From the NCBI RefSeq assembly GCF_008080435.1, contig NZ_VRKN01000017.1, positions 1 through 64,000 on the forward strand: a DNA stretch of 64,000 nucleotides, in the 5' to 3' direction. The notes beneath the pieces were generated by a model. The model had not been told where the DNA came from and ran no database searches. It saw nothing but the letters and a program-made list of their open reading frames with translations. Made by a program: the position numbers and the translations under genes. This DNA is from Enterobacter asburiae (GTDB lineage: Bacteria > Pseudomonadota > Gammaproteobacteria > Enterobacterales > Enterobacteriaceae). This document shows positions 37,125 through 47,055 of this stretch, piece by piece; positions within the stretch are counted from its first letter, which is position 1, and each line of letters begins with the position of its first letter.

Positions 37125-38624
37125 ATGCTACATTTGTTTGCCGGCCTGGATTTACATACCGGGCTTTTATTATTGCTTGCTCTGGTTTTTGTACTGTTTT
37201 ACGAAGCAATCAACGGCTTCCACGACACTGCAAACGCAGTAGCGACGGTTATCTACACTCGCGCAATGCGATCGCAGCTTGCGGTTGTTATGGCGGCGGT
37301 ATTTAACTTTTTTGGTGTCCTCCTGGGCGGGCTGAGCGTTGCGTATGCCATTGTGCATATGCTGCCAACGGATCTGCTGCTTAACGTAAGTTCTGGCCAT
37401 GGCCTCGCTATGGTGTTCTCAATGCTACTTGCTGCAATTATCTGGAACCTCGGTACCTGGTATTTCGGCCTGCCTGCATCCAGTTCTCACACCCTCATCG
37501 GCGCGATTATCGGTATCGGGTTAACGAACGCCCTCATGACCGGTACATCGGTTGTTGATGCGTTAAATATCCCGAAAGTACTGGGGATCTTTGCCTCACT
37601 CATCGTCTCCCCTATCGTGGGTCTGGTGGTGGCTGGCGGGCTGATCTTCATCCTGCGTCGTTACTGGAGCAATACCAAAAAACGCTCCCGTATTCACCTG
37701 ACGCCAGCAGAGCGTGAAAAGAAAGACGGCAAGAAAAAACCGCCATTCTGGACGCGTATTGCCCTGATCATTTCCGCTATCGGCGTGTCTTTCTCACACG
37801 GCGCGAACGATGGTCAGAAAGGCATTGGTCTGGTGATGCTGGTACTGATTGGCGTCGCACCGGCAGGATTCGTGGTCAACATGAATGCCTCCGGCTACGA
37901 AATCACCCGTACCCGCGATGCGGTAAACAACGTCGAAACCTATTTCCAGCAGCATCCTGACCTGCTGAAGAAGGCGACCGGCGTTGACCAGTTAATTCCT
38001 TCTCCGGAAGCCGGTGCCGCGACTGCACCTGGCGAGTTCCACTGCCATCCGGCAAACGCGATTAACGCGCTGGAACGTGCGAAAGGTATGCTGGGCAATA
38101 TCGAAAGTTATGACAAACTGACCGTTGAGCAGCGTGGTCAGCTGCGTCGCATTATGCTGTGCATCTCTGATGTGACGGATAAAGTGGCGAAGCTGCCTGA
38201 CGTGAATGCTGACGACCAGCGTCTGCTGAAGAAACTGAAAAGCGATATGCTCAACACCATCGAGTACGCGCCAATCTGGATCATCATGGCCGTCGCGCTG
38301 GCACTGGGTATCGGTACGATGATTGGCTGGCGTCGTGTGGCGACCACCATCGGCGAGAAGATCGGTAAGAAAGGCATGACCTATGCGCAGGGTATGTCCG
38401 CGCAGATGACGGCGGCGGTGTCTATCGGTCTGGCGAGCTACACCGGTATGCCGGTATCAACCACCCACGTACTCTCCTCGTCCGTGGCAGGTACCATGAT
38501 TGTTGACGGTGGCGGTCTGCAGCGCAAAACCGTGACCAACATTCTGATGGCCTGGGTGTTCACCCTTCCAGCCTCTATCCTGCTGTCTGGCGGTTTGTAC
38601 TGGATTTCGCTGAAGCTGATTTAA
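37125..38624 (+). CDS. pitA: Low-affinity phosphate/metal-phosphate transporter PitA
   Basis: This 499-residue PiT-family proton symporter for metal-phosphate complexes has the duplicated signature [18 protein letters not shown] near 29 and [14 protein letters not shown] near 224. About ten membrane spans flank a central cytoplasmic loop (about 180-210) and a larger hydrophilic region (about 255-385). It is full length. Neighbours yhiN and uspB match E. coli. It is followed by a strong terminator. Confidence 0.96.
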   Translation: MLHLFAGLDLHTGLLLLLALVFVLFYEAINGFHDTANAVATVIYTRAMRSQLAVVMAAVFNFFGVLLGGLSVAYAIVHMLPTDLLLNVSSGHGLAMVFSMLLAAIIWNLGTWYFGLPASSSHTLIGAIIGIGLTNALMTGTSVVDALNIPKVLGIFASLIVSPIVGLVVAGGLIFILRRYWSNTKKRSRIHLTPAEREKKDGKKKPPFWTRIALIISAIGVSFSHGANDGQKGIGLVMLVLIGVAPAGFVVNMNASGYEITRTRDAVNNVETYFQQHPDLLKKATGVDQLIPSPEAGAATAPGEFHCHPANAINALERAKGMLGNIESYDKLTVEQRGQLRRIMLCISDVTDKVAKLPDVNADDQRLLKKLKSDMLNTIEYAPIWIIMAVALALGIGTMIGWRRVATTIGEKIGKKGMTYAQGMSAQMTAAVSIGLASYTGMPVSTTHVLSSSVAGTMIVDGGGLQRKTVTNILMAWVFTLPASILLSGGLYWISLKLI

Positions 38625-38640
38625 TCGGTTGAAGGTGACA

Positions 38641-38676
38641 AAAAGCGGGTCAGGAAACTGACCCGCTTTTTTTATG
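38641..38676 (+). terminator. Bidirectional terminator between pitA and uspB
   Basis: A 13-bp stem (38641-38653 with 38660-38672) of AAAAAGCGGGTCA type has a GGAAAC loop and runs of A and T on either side. It lies 16 bp after pitA and 5 bp before the end of the convergent uspB gene. Confidence 0.92.
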
Positions 38677-38677
38677 C

Positions 38678-39013
38678 TCAGTGCCAAATCATCAATGCAA
38701 TCATACTGACCACGACCAGCCCGCACAGGGCGCTGGTCAAAATGAATTGACGACGCAGGCGCTCGCAGCGGCGAATAAACTCTTCATCGTGATGATCGCG
38801 GTAGCGCTGGTAGTAGATGTATCCCACCAGACGCATCTGCTTGCTGGGCTGTCCATGCGAGGTGAAGAACCCTCCACCGTCCACATACTGATAAAGCAGC
38901 GGATCGCAACCACGAAGTACCACTAACAGCGCACGTAACGATGAAAAGTAGCGCGCCATATTCACTATGCAAACCACGCATAACGCCCAAAACAATGCGA
39001 CGGTGCTAATCAT
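38678..39013 (-). CDS. uspB: Universal stress protein B
   Basis: This 111-residue small inner-membrane protein has N-terminal (about 3-22) and C-terminal (about 90-108) spans and a charged middle. In E. coli, loss gives ethanol sensitivity in stationary phase, and transcription is RpoS-dependent. The ATG at 39013 (MISTVALFW) gives the family length of 111. Longer upstream starts do not match. It is divergent from uspA across 283 bp that hold both promoters; I cannot resolve the boxes. Confidence 0.94.
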   Translation of the reverse strand: MISTVALFWALCVVCIVNMARYFSSLRALLVVLRGCDPLLYQYVDGGGFFTSHGQPSKQMRLVGYIYYQRYRDHHDEEFIRRCERLRRQFILTSALCGLVVVSMIALMIWH

Positions 39014-39296
39014 ACATCCTCCCCGGCGTCCGCCCACGAAGCAAGGCTCATGAGCTCCCGCACCCCAATGCCCTGACAGACAGTTCAGTGAAAGAATGAC
39101 CAAAAGTCGATTCGGTTCGCGTTTTAATATCCGAACGGCTCATTTAATAGTGTAGGAGATCCGTTAATTTTTTTGCCACAAGGTTAATCGTTATCAACAC
39201 CAAAGCTTGAAAAATATGTTTAACTGGGCCGTAATGAAAGTATCAGACGACGGCTTTCACTTTTAGTCATCGATAACTTAAGGAAGGAGTAACACT

Positions 39297-39734
39297 ATGG
39301 CTTACAAACACATTCTCATCGCGGTTGACCTCTCCCCGGAGAGCAAAGTGCTGGTTGATAAAGCGGTATCCATGGCACGTCCCTACAACGCGAAAGTTTC
39401 GCTTATCCACGTTGACGTGAATTACTCCGACCTCTACACCGGTCTGATCGATGTGAATCTTGGCGATATGCAGAAACGCATCTCCGAAGAGACTCACCAC
39501 GCCCTGAGCGAACTGTCGACCAACGCGGGCTATCCGATTACCGAAACCCTGAGCGGCAGCGGCGACCTGGGCCAGGTACTGGTTGATGCGATCAAGAAAT
39601 ACGACATGGACCTGGTGGTTTGCGGCCACCATCAGGACTTCTGGAGCAAGCTGATGTCTTCAGCGCGTCAGCTGATCAACACCGTTCACGTGGATATGCT
39701 GATTGTTCCACTGCGTGACGAAGAAGACGAATAA
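39297..39734 (+). CDS. uspA: Universal stress protein A
   Basis: This 145-residue alpha/beta Usp-fold protein is induced on growth arrest and by many stresses. It starts [12 protein letters not shown] and ends [10 protein letters not shown], the typical first and last strands. UspA itself lacks the full ATP-binding GX2GX9GS motif of other Usp proteins. A strong ribosome site AAGGAAGGAG precedes the ATG. In E. coli the next gene is dtpB; here a BIME and rsmJ follow directly. Confidence 0.96.
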   Translation: MAYKHILIAVDLSPESKVLVDKAVSMARPYNAKVSLIHVDVNYSDLYTGLIDVNLGDMQKRISEETHHALSELSTNAGYPITETLSGSGDLGQVLVDAIKKYDMDLVVCGHHQDFWSKLMSSARQLINTVHVDMLIVPLRDEEDE

Positions 39735-39744
39735 GTGCAAAAAA

Positions 39745-39828
39745 GCCCGGTGGCGCTAACGCTTACCGGGCCTACAAGCGGCACTGAACGTAGGCCGGGT
39801 AAGGCGAAGCCGCCACCCGGCTTTTTTT
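39745..39828 (+). repeat. BIME: two inverted REP units after uspA
   Basis: GCCCGGTGGCGCTAACGCTTACCGGGC and GGCCGGGTAAGGCGAAGCCGCCACCCGGC lie head to head, separated by about 15 bp. The second is followed by a T-run and ends at the rsmJ stop. It can serve as transcription end for both convergent genes. Confidence 0.88.
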
Positions 39829-40579
39829 ATTCCGCCGTACCCGGATAGATATCAAACCGGTGCCCTTTGGTGGTCACCGCATTAGTGGTCGCAACGTCCG
39901 CCAGAGGCGGCGCATAATCCGGGCGTTTCACCACCACACGCTTCGTTGCTAGTTTACGCGCAGGCTCCAGCAGGCCATCTGCATCCAGATCCGGTCCCAC
40001 CAGCGACTGAAACACCCGCATCTCTTTCTTCACCAGCGCGCTTTTCTGCTTATGCGGGAACATGGGGTCGAGATAGACCACCTGCGGGCGCGGGGTGATA
40101 TCCGTCAGCGCCATCAGGCTGGACGCGTGGATCAACTGCAAACGCGCCTGCAACCACGGGCCGATTTCCGGGTCCGCATAGCCCCGTGCCAGCCCATCGT
40201 CGAGCAGCGCGGCGACCACCGGATTACGCTCCAGCATCCGCACGTGACAGCCGACAGACGCCAGCACAAACGCATCGCGCCCCAGCCCCGCCGTGGCATC
40301 GACCACGTCCGGAAGGTAGCTCCCTTTGATGCCGACCGCTTTAGCCACCGCTTCGCCGCGACCGCCGCCGAACTTGCGCCGGTGCGCCATGGCGCCGCCG
40401 ACAAAATCGACAAAAATCCCGCCGAGCTTCGGTTCGTCGCGCTTACGCAACTCCAGATGTTCCGGCGTCATGACCAGCGCCATCAGGTTTTCTTCATCGT
40501 GCTCCAGCCCCCAGCGGGCCGCCAGAACAGATAAGGCGCCGTCTCCGGCGCCTGTTTCATCCACTAAGCAGATCTTCAC
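39827..40579 (-). CDS. rsmJ: 16S rRNA (guanine1516-N2)-methyltransferase RsmJ
   Basis: This 250-residue SAM-dependent enzyme methylates m2G1516 of 16S r[20 protein letters not shown] (about 101-117) is the SAM loop, [23 protein letters not shown] a conserved catalytic block, and [12 protein letters not shown] the acidic-end motif. GTG at 40579 (encoding the initiator before KICLVDETG) matches the E. coli start. The in-frame ATG at 40642 lies inside the prlC end. prlC lies immediately upstream, 7 bp away. Confidence 0.95.
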   Translation of the reverse strand: MKICLVDETGAGDGALSVLAARWGLEHDEENLMALVMTPEHLELRKRDEPKLGGIFVDFVGGAMAHRRKFGGGRGEAVAKAVGIKGSYLPDVVDATAGLGRDAFVLASVGCHVRMLERNPVVAALLDDGLARGYADPEIGPWLQARLQLIHASSLMALTDITPRPQVVYLDPMFPHKQKSALVKKEMRVFQSLVGPDLDADGLLEPARKLATKRVVVKRPDYAPPLADVATTNAVTTKGHRFDIYPGTAE

Positions 40580-40586
40580 GTAACAA

Positions 40587-42629
40587 TCAGCCTTTGATCC
40601 CGTAATGCTCAAGCATCGCATCCAGCTGCGGCTCGCGGCCACGGAAGCGTTTGAACAGCACCATTGGCTCTTCAGAACCGCCGCGGGTCAGAATGTTATC
40701 GAGGAATGACTGGCCGGTTTCGCGGTTGAAGATCCCCTCTTCTTCGAAGCGAGAGAAGGCATCTGCCGCCAGAACGTCGGCCCACAGGTAGCTGTAGTAA
40801 CCCGCCGCGTAGCCGCCAGCAAAGATATGGCTGAAGGCATGCGGGAAGCGACCCCAGGTTGGCCCAGGAATAACAGCAACCTGCTTTTTAATCTCGGCCA
40901 GAGTTTCAAGGATTTTCGCGCCCTGTTCCGGGCTAAACTCGGCATGCAGACGGAAGTCGAACAGGCCGAACTCCAGCTGGCGCAGAATAAACATCGCCGC
41001 CTGGTAGTTTTTCGCCGCCAGCATTTTATCCAGCAGTTCCTTCGGCAGCGGTTCGCCGGTTTCGTAATGGCCGGAGATAAACGCCAGCGCGTCCGGCTCC
41101 CAGCACCAGTTTTCCATAAACTGGCTTGGCAGCTCGACCGCATCCCACGGCACACCGCTAATGCCAGCCACGCCTGCGGTTTCGATGCGGGTCAGCATGT
41201 GGTGCAGACCGTGACCGAACTCGTGGAACAGGGTAATCACTTCGTCGTGGGTGAACAGCGCCGGTTTGCCGTTCACCGGACGGTTAAAGTTACAGGTCAG
41301 GTAGGCGACTGGCTTCTGCAGGGATCCGTCGGCTTTACGCATCTGGCCTACGCAGTCATCCATCCACGCCCCGCCGCGCTTGTTCTCACGCGCGTAGAGG
41401 TCAAGGTAGAAGCTGCCGCGCAGTTCGTTTTGCTCGTCATACAGCTCGAAGAAGCGCACGTCCGGGTGCCAGACGTCGATGTCGGTACGCTCTTTGGCAG
41501 TGATGCCGTAGATGCGTTTTACCACTTCGAACAGGCCGTTGACGGCTTTGTTTTCCGGGAAGTACGGGCGCAGCTGCTCGTCGCTGATGCTGTAGAGGTG
41601 CTGCTTCTGCTTTTCGCTGTAGTACGCGATATCCCACGGCTGCAGCTCGTCCACGCCGAACTCCGCTTTCGCGAAGGCGCGCAGCTGGGCCAGCTCTTTC
41701 TCACCCTGAGGACGGGCGCGTTTCGCCAGATCGGTCAGGAAGTCGAGCACCTGCTGCGGGTTCTCCGCCATTTTGGTGGCGAGGGATTTATCGGCGTAGT
41801 TTTCGAAGCCCAGCAGCTGCGCCAACTCGTGACGCAGGGCGAGAATTTCCGCCATCACCGGGCTGTTATCCCACTTACCGGCATTCGGCCCCTGATCGGA
41901 GGCGCGGGTGCTGTACGCGCGGTACATCTCCTCACGCAACGTCTGATTGTCGCAGTAGGTCATGACCGGCAGATAGCTTGGGATATCCAGCGTTAACAGG
42001 AAACCGTCCTGCTCTTTCGCCTCGGCCTGGGCTTTTGCCGCCGCCAGCGCGCTTTCCGGCATTCCCGCAAGCTCCGCTTCGTCGGTAATCAGCTTCGTCC
42101 AGCCCATGGTGGCGTCGAGCACGTTGTTGCTGTACTGGTTGCCCAGCTCGGACAGACGCGCGGCAATTTCACCGTAGCGGGTCTGCTTCTCTTTTGGCAG
42201 GCCAATCCCGGACAGCTCGAAATCACGCAGGGCGTTATCGACCGATTTTTTCTGTGCGGTGTTCAGTTCGGCATAATGGTCACCGTCGCGCAAGTCGCGA
42301 TACGCCTTATAAAGCCCTTCGTGCTGGCCAACCCAGGTGCTGTACTCAGAGAGCAGCGGCAGGGTCTGCTCGTAGGCTTCACGCAGTTCCGGGCTGTTTT
42401 TTACCGAATTCAGGTGGCTCACCGGGGAGAAGATACGCCCCAGCACGTCGTCCACTTCGGCCAGCGGCTGACACAGATTTTCCCAGGTGTACGGCGCGCC
42501 CTGCGCGACCACGCTTTCTACCGCCGCGCGGCAGTTATCCAGCGATTGCGTAACGGCTGGAACCACATGCTCAGGGAGGATTTTAGAAAACGGCGGCAAC
42601 GAAAAAGGCGTCAGTAATGGATTGGTCAT
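40587..42629 (-). CDS. prlC: Oligopeptidase A
   Basis: This 680-residue M3-family zinc metallopeptidase has the HExxH site [13 protein letters not shown] near 467 and a downstream zinc-ligand glutamate in the following helix. It degrades cytosolic peptides, including cleaved signal peptides. Length equals E. coli PrlC when the ATG at 42629 (MTNPLLTPF) is used. It is followed by rsmJ on the same strand 7 bp away. Confidence 0.97.
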   Translation of the reverse strand: MTNPLLTPFSLPPFSKILPEHVVPAVTQSLDNCRAAVESVVAQGAPYTWENLCQPLAEVDDVLGRIFSPVSHLNSVKNSPELREAYEQTLPLLSEYSTWVGQHEGLYKAYRDLRDGDHYAELNTAQKKSVDNALRDFELSGIGLPKEKQTRYGEIAARLSELGNQYSNNVLDATMGWTKLITDEAELAGMPESALAAAKAQAEAKEQDGFLLTLDIPSYLPVMTYCDNQTLREEMYRAYSTRASDQGPNAGKWDNSPVMAEILALRHELAQLLGFENYADKSLATKMAENPQQVLDFLTDLAKRARPQGEKELAQLRAFAKAEFGVDELQPWDIAYYSEKQKQHLYSISDEQLRPYFPENKAVNGLFEVVKRIYGITAKERTDIDVWHPDVRFFELYDEQNELRGSFYLDLYARENKRGGAWMDDCVGQMRKADGSLQKPVAYLTCNFNRPVNGKPALFTHDEVITLFHEFGHGLHHMLTRIETAGVAGISGVPWDAVELPSQFMENWCWEPDALAFISGHYETGEPLPKELLDKMLAAKNYQAAMFILRQLEFGLFDFRLHAEFSPEQGAKILETLAEIKKQVAVIPGPTWGRFPHAFSHIFAGGYAAGYYSYLWADVLAADAFSRFEEEGIFNRETGQSFLDNILTRGGSEEPMVLFKRFRGREPQLDAMLEHYGIKG

Positions 42630-42741
42630 AAACGCTGTCCTGTTGAAATAGGTGAATGAAGCGCGCATCCGGCGCTGTGCATATGGGATCTAGAATGGGG
42701 TTAAGTGTAGAGGATTTCAATGCCAGACGTGGCGGAAAAGA

Positions 42742-42771
42742 GCCCGGTGGCGCTGCGCTTACCGGGCCTAC
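42742..42771 (+). repeat. REP palindrome between prlC and rlmJ
   Basis: GCCCGGTGG, a short turn and CTTACCGGGC form a single REP unit in the divergent intergenic region, 66 bp before rlmJ. Confidence 0.8.
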
Positions 42772-42836
42772 GGGTAATCTGCGCCGTTCTGCTGTAAACT
42801 GTGGCAAATCGTCAATTCAGCGGAATATCATTACCC

Positions 42837-43679
42837 ATGCTCAGTTATCGCCACAGCTTCCACGCAGGCAACCACGCCGACGTCCTTAAACACACCGTTC
42901 AGAGCCTGATCATCGAATCGCTCAAAGAGAAAGATAAGCCGTTTCTCTATCTGGACACGCACGCGGGCGCGGGCCGTTATCAGCTGAGCGGCGAGCATGC
43001 CGAGCGTACCGGTGAATATCTGGAAGGGATTGCCCGCATCTGGCAGCAGGACGATCTGCCCGCCGAGCTGGAGCCGTACATCGGCGTGGTGAATCACTTC
43101 AACCGTAACGGCCAGCTGCGCTACTACCCGGGCTCACCGCTGATTGCACGCCAGCTGCTGCGCGAGCAGGACAGCCTCCAGTTGACTGAGCTGCACCCGA
43201 GCGACTTCCCGCTGCTGCGTTCTGAATTCCAGAAAGACAGCCGCGCCCGCGTGGAAAAAGCCGACGGTTACCAGCAGCTGAAAGCCAAACTGCCGCCGGT
43301 TTCCCGTCGCGGCCTGGTGCTGATCGACCCGCCGTACGAAATCAAAACCGACTATCAGGCGGTGGTGACCGGTATCCACGAAGGCTATAAACGCTTCGCC
43401 ACCGGGACATACGCCCTGTGGTACCCGGTGGTGCTGCGCGCGCAAATCAAACGCATGATCAAAGACCTGGAAGCGACCGGCATCCGCAAAATCCTGCAGA
43501 TCGAGCTGGCGGTACGTCCGGACAGCGATCAGCGCGGCATGACCGCCTCCGGGATGATTGTGATCAACCCGCCGTGGAAGCTCGAAGCGCAGATGAACAA
43601 CGTGCTGCCGTGGCTGCATAAAACGCTGGTGCCAGCGGGTACAGGCCACGCCACCGTCAGTTGGATCGTGCCGGAGTAA
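42837..43679 (+). CDS. rlmJ: 23S rRNA (adenine2030-N6)-methyltransferase RlmJ
   Basis: This 280-residue SAM enzyme makes m6A2030 in 23S rRNA. It starts MLSYRHSFHAGNHADVLKH, with TLEs such as FLYLDTHAGAGRYQL (SAM loop, about 37-51) and the catalytic LIDPPYEIKTDY near 163. The ATG at 42837 gives the E. coli length of 280. gor follows 71 bp downstream, and the order matches K-12. Confidence 0.95.
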   Translation: MLSYRHSFHAGNHADVLKHTVQSLIIESLKEKDKPFLYLDTHAGAGRYQLSGEHAERTGEYLEGIARIWQQDDLPAELEPYIGVVNHFNRNGQLRYYPGSPLIARQLLREQDSLQLTELHPSDFPLLRSEFQKDSRARVEKADGYQQLKAKLPPVSRRGLVLIDPPYEIKTDYQAVVTGIHEGYKRFATGTYALWYPVVLRAQIKRMIKDLEATGIRKILQIELAVRPDSDQRGMTASGMIVINPPWKLEAQMNNVLPWLHKTLVPAGTGHATVSWIVPE

Positions 43680-43750
43680 TCGCAGCCATCGGTGGAAACT
43701 ATTGATTTCAGGTATACAATCGCGGCAATTCACGATTAAGGACAAAAGCT

Positions 43751-45103
43751 ATGACTAAGCATTATGACTACATCGCAATCGGCGGCGGCAGCGGCGGCAT
43801 CGCCTCCATCAACCGTGCGGCCATGTACGGCCAGAAGTGCGCGCTGATTGAAGCCAAAGCGCTGGGCGGCACCTGCGTGAACGTGGGTTGTGTACCGAAG
43901 AAAGTGATGTGGCATGCGGCGCAGATCCGTGAAGCTATCCATATGTATGGCCCGGACTACGGCTTTGACACCACCATCAACCACTTCGACTGGGACAAGC
44001 TGATCGCCAGCCGTACCGCCTACATCGACCGTATTCATACCTCGTACGACAACGTGCTGGGCAAAAATAACGTCGACGTGATCCGTGGTTTTGCCCGTTT
44101 CGTTGATGCGAAGACGATCGAGGTGAACGGCGAGACGATCACCGCCGATCACATCCTGATCGCCACCGGCGGTCGTCCGAGCCACCCGAACATCCCGGGC
44201 GTGGAATACGGCATCGACTCCGACGGTTTCTTCGAACTGCCTGCCCTGCCAAAACGCGTTGCCGTGGTGGGCGCGGGGTATATCGCGGTTGAACTGGCCG
44301 GGGTGATTAACGGCCTGGGCGCAGAGGCGCACCTGTTCGTACGTAAACATGCACCGCTGCGCAGCTTTGACCCGCTGATTGTCGACACGCTGGTTGAAGT
44401 GATGAACACCGAAGGCCCAACCCTGCACACCAACGCCGTGCCAAAAGCGGTGGTGAAAAACGCGGACGGCAGCCTGACGCTTGAGCTGGAAGATGGCCGC
44501 AGCCAGACCGTCGATTGCCTGATCTGGGCGATTGGCCGTGAACCGGCGAACGATAACTTCAACCTGGGCGTAACTGGCGTGAAAACCGACGAAAAAGGCT
44601 ATATCGTCGTCGATAAATTCCAGAACACCAGCGTACCGGGCATTTATGCGGTCGGTGATAATACCGGTGCGGTTGAGCTGACGCCAGTGGCCGTTGCGGC
44701 GGGTCGTCGTCTCTCCGAGCGCCTGTTTAACAACAAGCCGGACGAGCATCTGGATTACAACCTTATCCCAACCGTAGTCTTTAGCCACCCGCCAATCGGC
44801 ACCGTCGGCTTAACCGAGCCGCAGGCGCGCGAGCAGTATGGCGACGACCAGGTGAAAGTGTATAAATCGGCCTTCACCGCGATGTATACCGCCGTCACCT
44901 CACACCGCCAGCCGTGCCGCATGAAGCTGGTCTGCGTGGGCCCGGACGAGAAGATTGTCGGTATCCACGGCATTGGCTTCGGCATGGACGAGATCCTGCA
45001 GGGCTTTGCGGTGGCGCTGAAGATGGGTGCAACGAAGAAAGATTTCGATAACACGGTGGCAATCCACCCGACGGCCGCGGAAGAATTCGTGACCATGCGT
45101 TAA
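43751..45103 (+). CDS. gor: Glutathione reductase
   Basis: This 450-residue class I flavoprotein disulfide reductase keeps glutathione reduced using NADPH. The FAD loop is [15 protein letters not shown] (about 10-24). The redox-active disulfide is C42 and C47 in [13 protein letters not shown]. The NADPH loop is [14 protein letters not shown] near 174, and the catalytic His is in [12 protein letters not shown]. Length is normal. Two K-12 neighbours, the ars genes and the acid fitness island, are absent between gor and treF. Confidence 0.97.
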   Translation: MTKHYDYIAIGGGSGGIASINRAAMYGQKCALIEAKALGGTCVNVGCVPKKVMWHAAQIREAIHMYGPDYGFDTTINHFDWDKLIASRTAYIDRIHTSYDNVLGKNNVDVIRGFARFVDAKTIEVNGETITADHILIATGGRPSHPNIPGVEYGIDSDGFFELPALPKRVAVVGAGYIAVELAGVINGLGAEAHLFVRKHAPLRSFDPLIVDTLVEVMNTEGPTLHTNAVPKAVVKNADGSLTLELEDGRSQTVDCLIWAIGREPANDNFNLGVTGVKTDEKGYIVVDKFQNTSVPGIYAVGDNTGAVELTPVAVAAGRRLSERLFNNKPDEHLDYNLIPTVVFSHPPIGTVGLTEPQAREQYGDDQVKVYKSAFTAMYTAVTSHRQPCRMKLVCVGPDEKIVGIHGIGFGMDEILQGFAVALKMGATKKDFDNTVAIHPTAAEEFVTMR

Positions 45104-45108
45104 TCCTG

Positions 45109-45138
45109 ATGCCCCTCCCCGGAGGGGCATTTTTTTTA
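45109..45138 (+). terminator. Rho-independent terminator of gor
   Basis: ATGCCCCTCC and GGAGGGGCAT form a 10-bp stem with a two-base centre (45109-45130), followed by eight T residues. It begins 5 bp after the gor stop. Confidence 0.93.
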
Positions 45139-45285
45139 ACATTCATAAATCGTTGCAAAACGAATGCTCCGAAAATAGTGATCTACCGCACATATCCCTC
45201 CCCATCTACCGAAGCGAATGTCTACGCTTATAAGACGCCCGGATAAACCTGTCTTTTGAACACACAACCGGAGGTCCCTATCACC

Positions 45286-46935
45286 ATGTTCAACCAGAAA
45301 CTACAGGCTACCGAGAACATCGAATTCGAGATTGCAGAAGAGCTGCGCTACGAGACCGATCCCTGCGAGTTGAAACTGGATGAAATGATTGAGGCGGAGC
45401 CGGAACCCGAAATGATCGAGGGGCTACCCGCCTCCGATGCGTTGACGCCCGCAGACCGCTATCTTGAACTGTTCGAGCATGTGCAGTCGACACGGCTGTT
45501 TGCGGACAGTAAAACCTTCCCCGACTGCGCCCCGAAGATGGATCCGCTGGATATCCTGATCCGCTACCGCAAGGTCAGACGCCACCGGGATTTCGACCTG
45601 CGCCAGTTTGTGGAGAACCACTTCTGGATGCCGGAAACGTACGGCACAGAATATGTCTCCGACCCGGGACTCTCCCTGAAAGCGCACATTGATAACCTGT
45701 GGCCGGTGCTGACGCGCGAACCGCAGGATCATATTCCCTGGTCTTCCCTGCTGGCGCTGCCGCAGGCCTATATCGTCCCCGGGGGGCGATTCAGCGAGAC
45801 CTACTACTGGGATTCCTATTTCTCCATGCTGGGGCTGGCGGAGAGTGGCCGTAACGATCTGCTGAAGTGTATGGCGGACAACTTCGCCTGGCTGATTGAA
45901 CGCTACGGGCATATCCCCAACGGCAACCGAACCTATTATCTCAGCCGCTCACAGCCGCCGGTCTTTGCCCTGATGGTGGAACTGTTCGAAGAAGACGGCG
46001 TGCGCGGTGCGAAACGCTATCTGGATCACCTCAAAATGGAGTACGCCTTCTGGATGGACGGCGCGGAGTCGCTGCTGCTTAACCAGGCTTACCGCAGCGC
46101 CGTGCGCATGCCGGACGGTTCATTACTCAACCGCTATTGGGACGACCGTGATACCCCACGCGACGAATCGTGGATTGAGGACGTGGAAACTGCCCGCCAC
46201 TCGGGTCGTCCGCCCAATGAAGTCTATCGCGACCTGCGCGCGGGGGCGGCGTCCGGCTGGGATTATTCGTCCCGCTGGCTGCGCGATCCGTCGCGGCTCG
46301 CCAGCATCCGCACGACGCAGTTTATCCCCATCGATTTGAACGCCTTCCTGTTTAAGCTGGAAAGCGCTATTGCCAACATCTCGGCGTCGAAAGGGGACAA
46401 AGAGACGGCAGAGGCGTTTCGCCAGAAAGCCAACGATCGGCGCGCGGCGGTGAACCGCTATCTGTGGGATGAAGAGAGCGGCTGTTACCGCGATTACGAC
46501 TGGCGGCGCGAAGAACAAGCGCTGTTCTCAGCAGCCAGCATTGTGCCGCTGTACGTTGGCATGGCGACGCACGAGCAGGCCGAGCGCCTGTCTGACGCGG
46601 TGAAAGCCCGACTCCTGACCCCGGGCGGAATTCTGGCGACCGAGTACGAAACCGGCGAGCAGTGGGATAAACCCAATGGCTGGGCGCCGTTGCAGTGGAT
46701 GGCGATTCAGGGATTCAAGCAGTACGGCAACGACTCGCTGGGGGATGAGATCGCCTGGAGCTGGCTGCATACGGTGAACCATTTTTATCAGACGCACCAC
46801 AAGCTGATTGAGAAGTACCACATCGCCAGCAGTACGCCGCGAGAAGGTGGCGGGGGGGAGTATCCGCTGCAGGATGGTTTCGGCTGGACGAACGGCGTAG
46901 TGCGGCGGCTGATTGGGTTGTATGGGGAACCTTAA
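45286..46935 (+). CDS. treF: Cytoplasmic trehalase TreF
   Basis: This 549-residue GH37 trehalase hydrolyses trehalose to glucose in the cytoplasm, a stationary-phase and osmotic function in E. coli. It has both family signatures: [15 protein letters not shown] (about 166-180) and [13 protein letters not shown] near 464, and the C-terminal glycine-rich [18 protein letters not shown]. It has no signal peptide, which separates it from periplasmic TreA. The ATG at 45286 (MFNQK) lies 10 bp after GGAGGT; the in-frame ATG at 45256 is less likely. Confidence 0.96.
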   Translation: MFNQKLQATENIEFEIAEELRYETDPCELKLDEMIEAEPEPEMIEGLPASDALTPADRYLELFEHVQSTRLFADSKTFPDCAPKMDPLDILIRYRKVRRHRDFDLRQFVENHFWMPETYGTEYVSDPGLSLKAHIDNLWPVLTREPQDHIPWSSLLALPQAYIVPGGRFSETYYWDSYFSMLGLAESGRNDLLKCMADNFAWLIERYGHIPNGNRTYYLSRSQPPVFALMVELFEEDGVRGAKRYLDHLKMEYAFWMDGAESLLLNQAYRSAVRMPDGSLLNRYWDDRDTPRDESWIEDVETARHSGRPPNEVYRDLRAGAASGWDYSSRWLRDPSRLASIRTTQFIPIDLNAFLFKLESAIANISASKGDKETAEAFRQKANDRRAAVNRYLWDEESGCYRDYDWRREEQALFSAASIVPLYVGMATHEQAERLSDAVKARLLTPGGILATEYETGEQWDKPNGWAPLQWMAIQGFKQYGNDSLGDEIAWSWLHTVNHFYQTHHKLIEKYHIASSTPREGGGGEYPLQDGFGWTNGVVRRLIGLYGEP

Positions 46936-46939
46936 GTGG

Positions 46940-47049
46940 GGTGCGGTCTGGTGCCCCCACCCCGGCCCTCTCCCCAAAGGGGCGAGGGAGATAAAGACCG
47001 CACCGTGCAGTCCCCTCTCCCCTGTGGGGAGAGGGTTAGGGTGAGGGGA
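46940..47049 (+). repeat. Palindromic intergenic repeat, copy C (two units)
   Basis: GTGCGGTCTGGTGCCCCCACCC, CGGCCCTCTCCCC, AAAGGGGCGAGGG form one unit. A second, opposed unit CCCTCTCCCCTGTGGGGAGAGGG with TTAGGGTGAGGGG follows. It fills the space between the treF stop and the end of the next gene, and can form long stem structures. Confidence 0.85.
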
Positions 47050-47055
47050 AAAATT

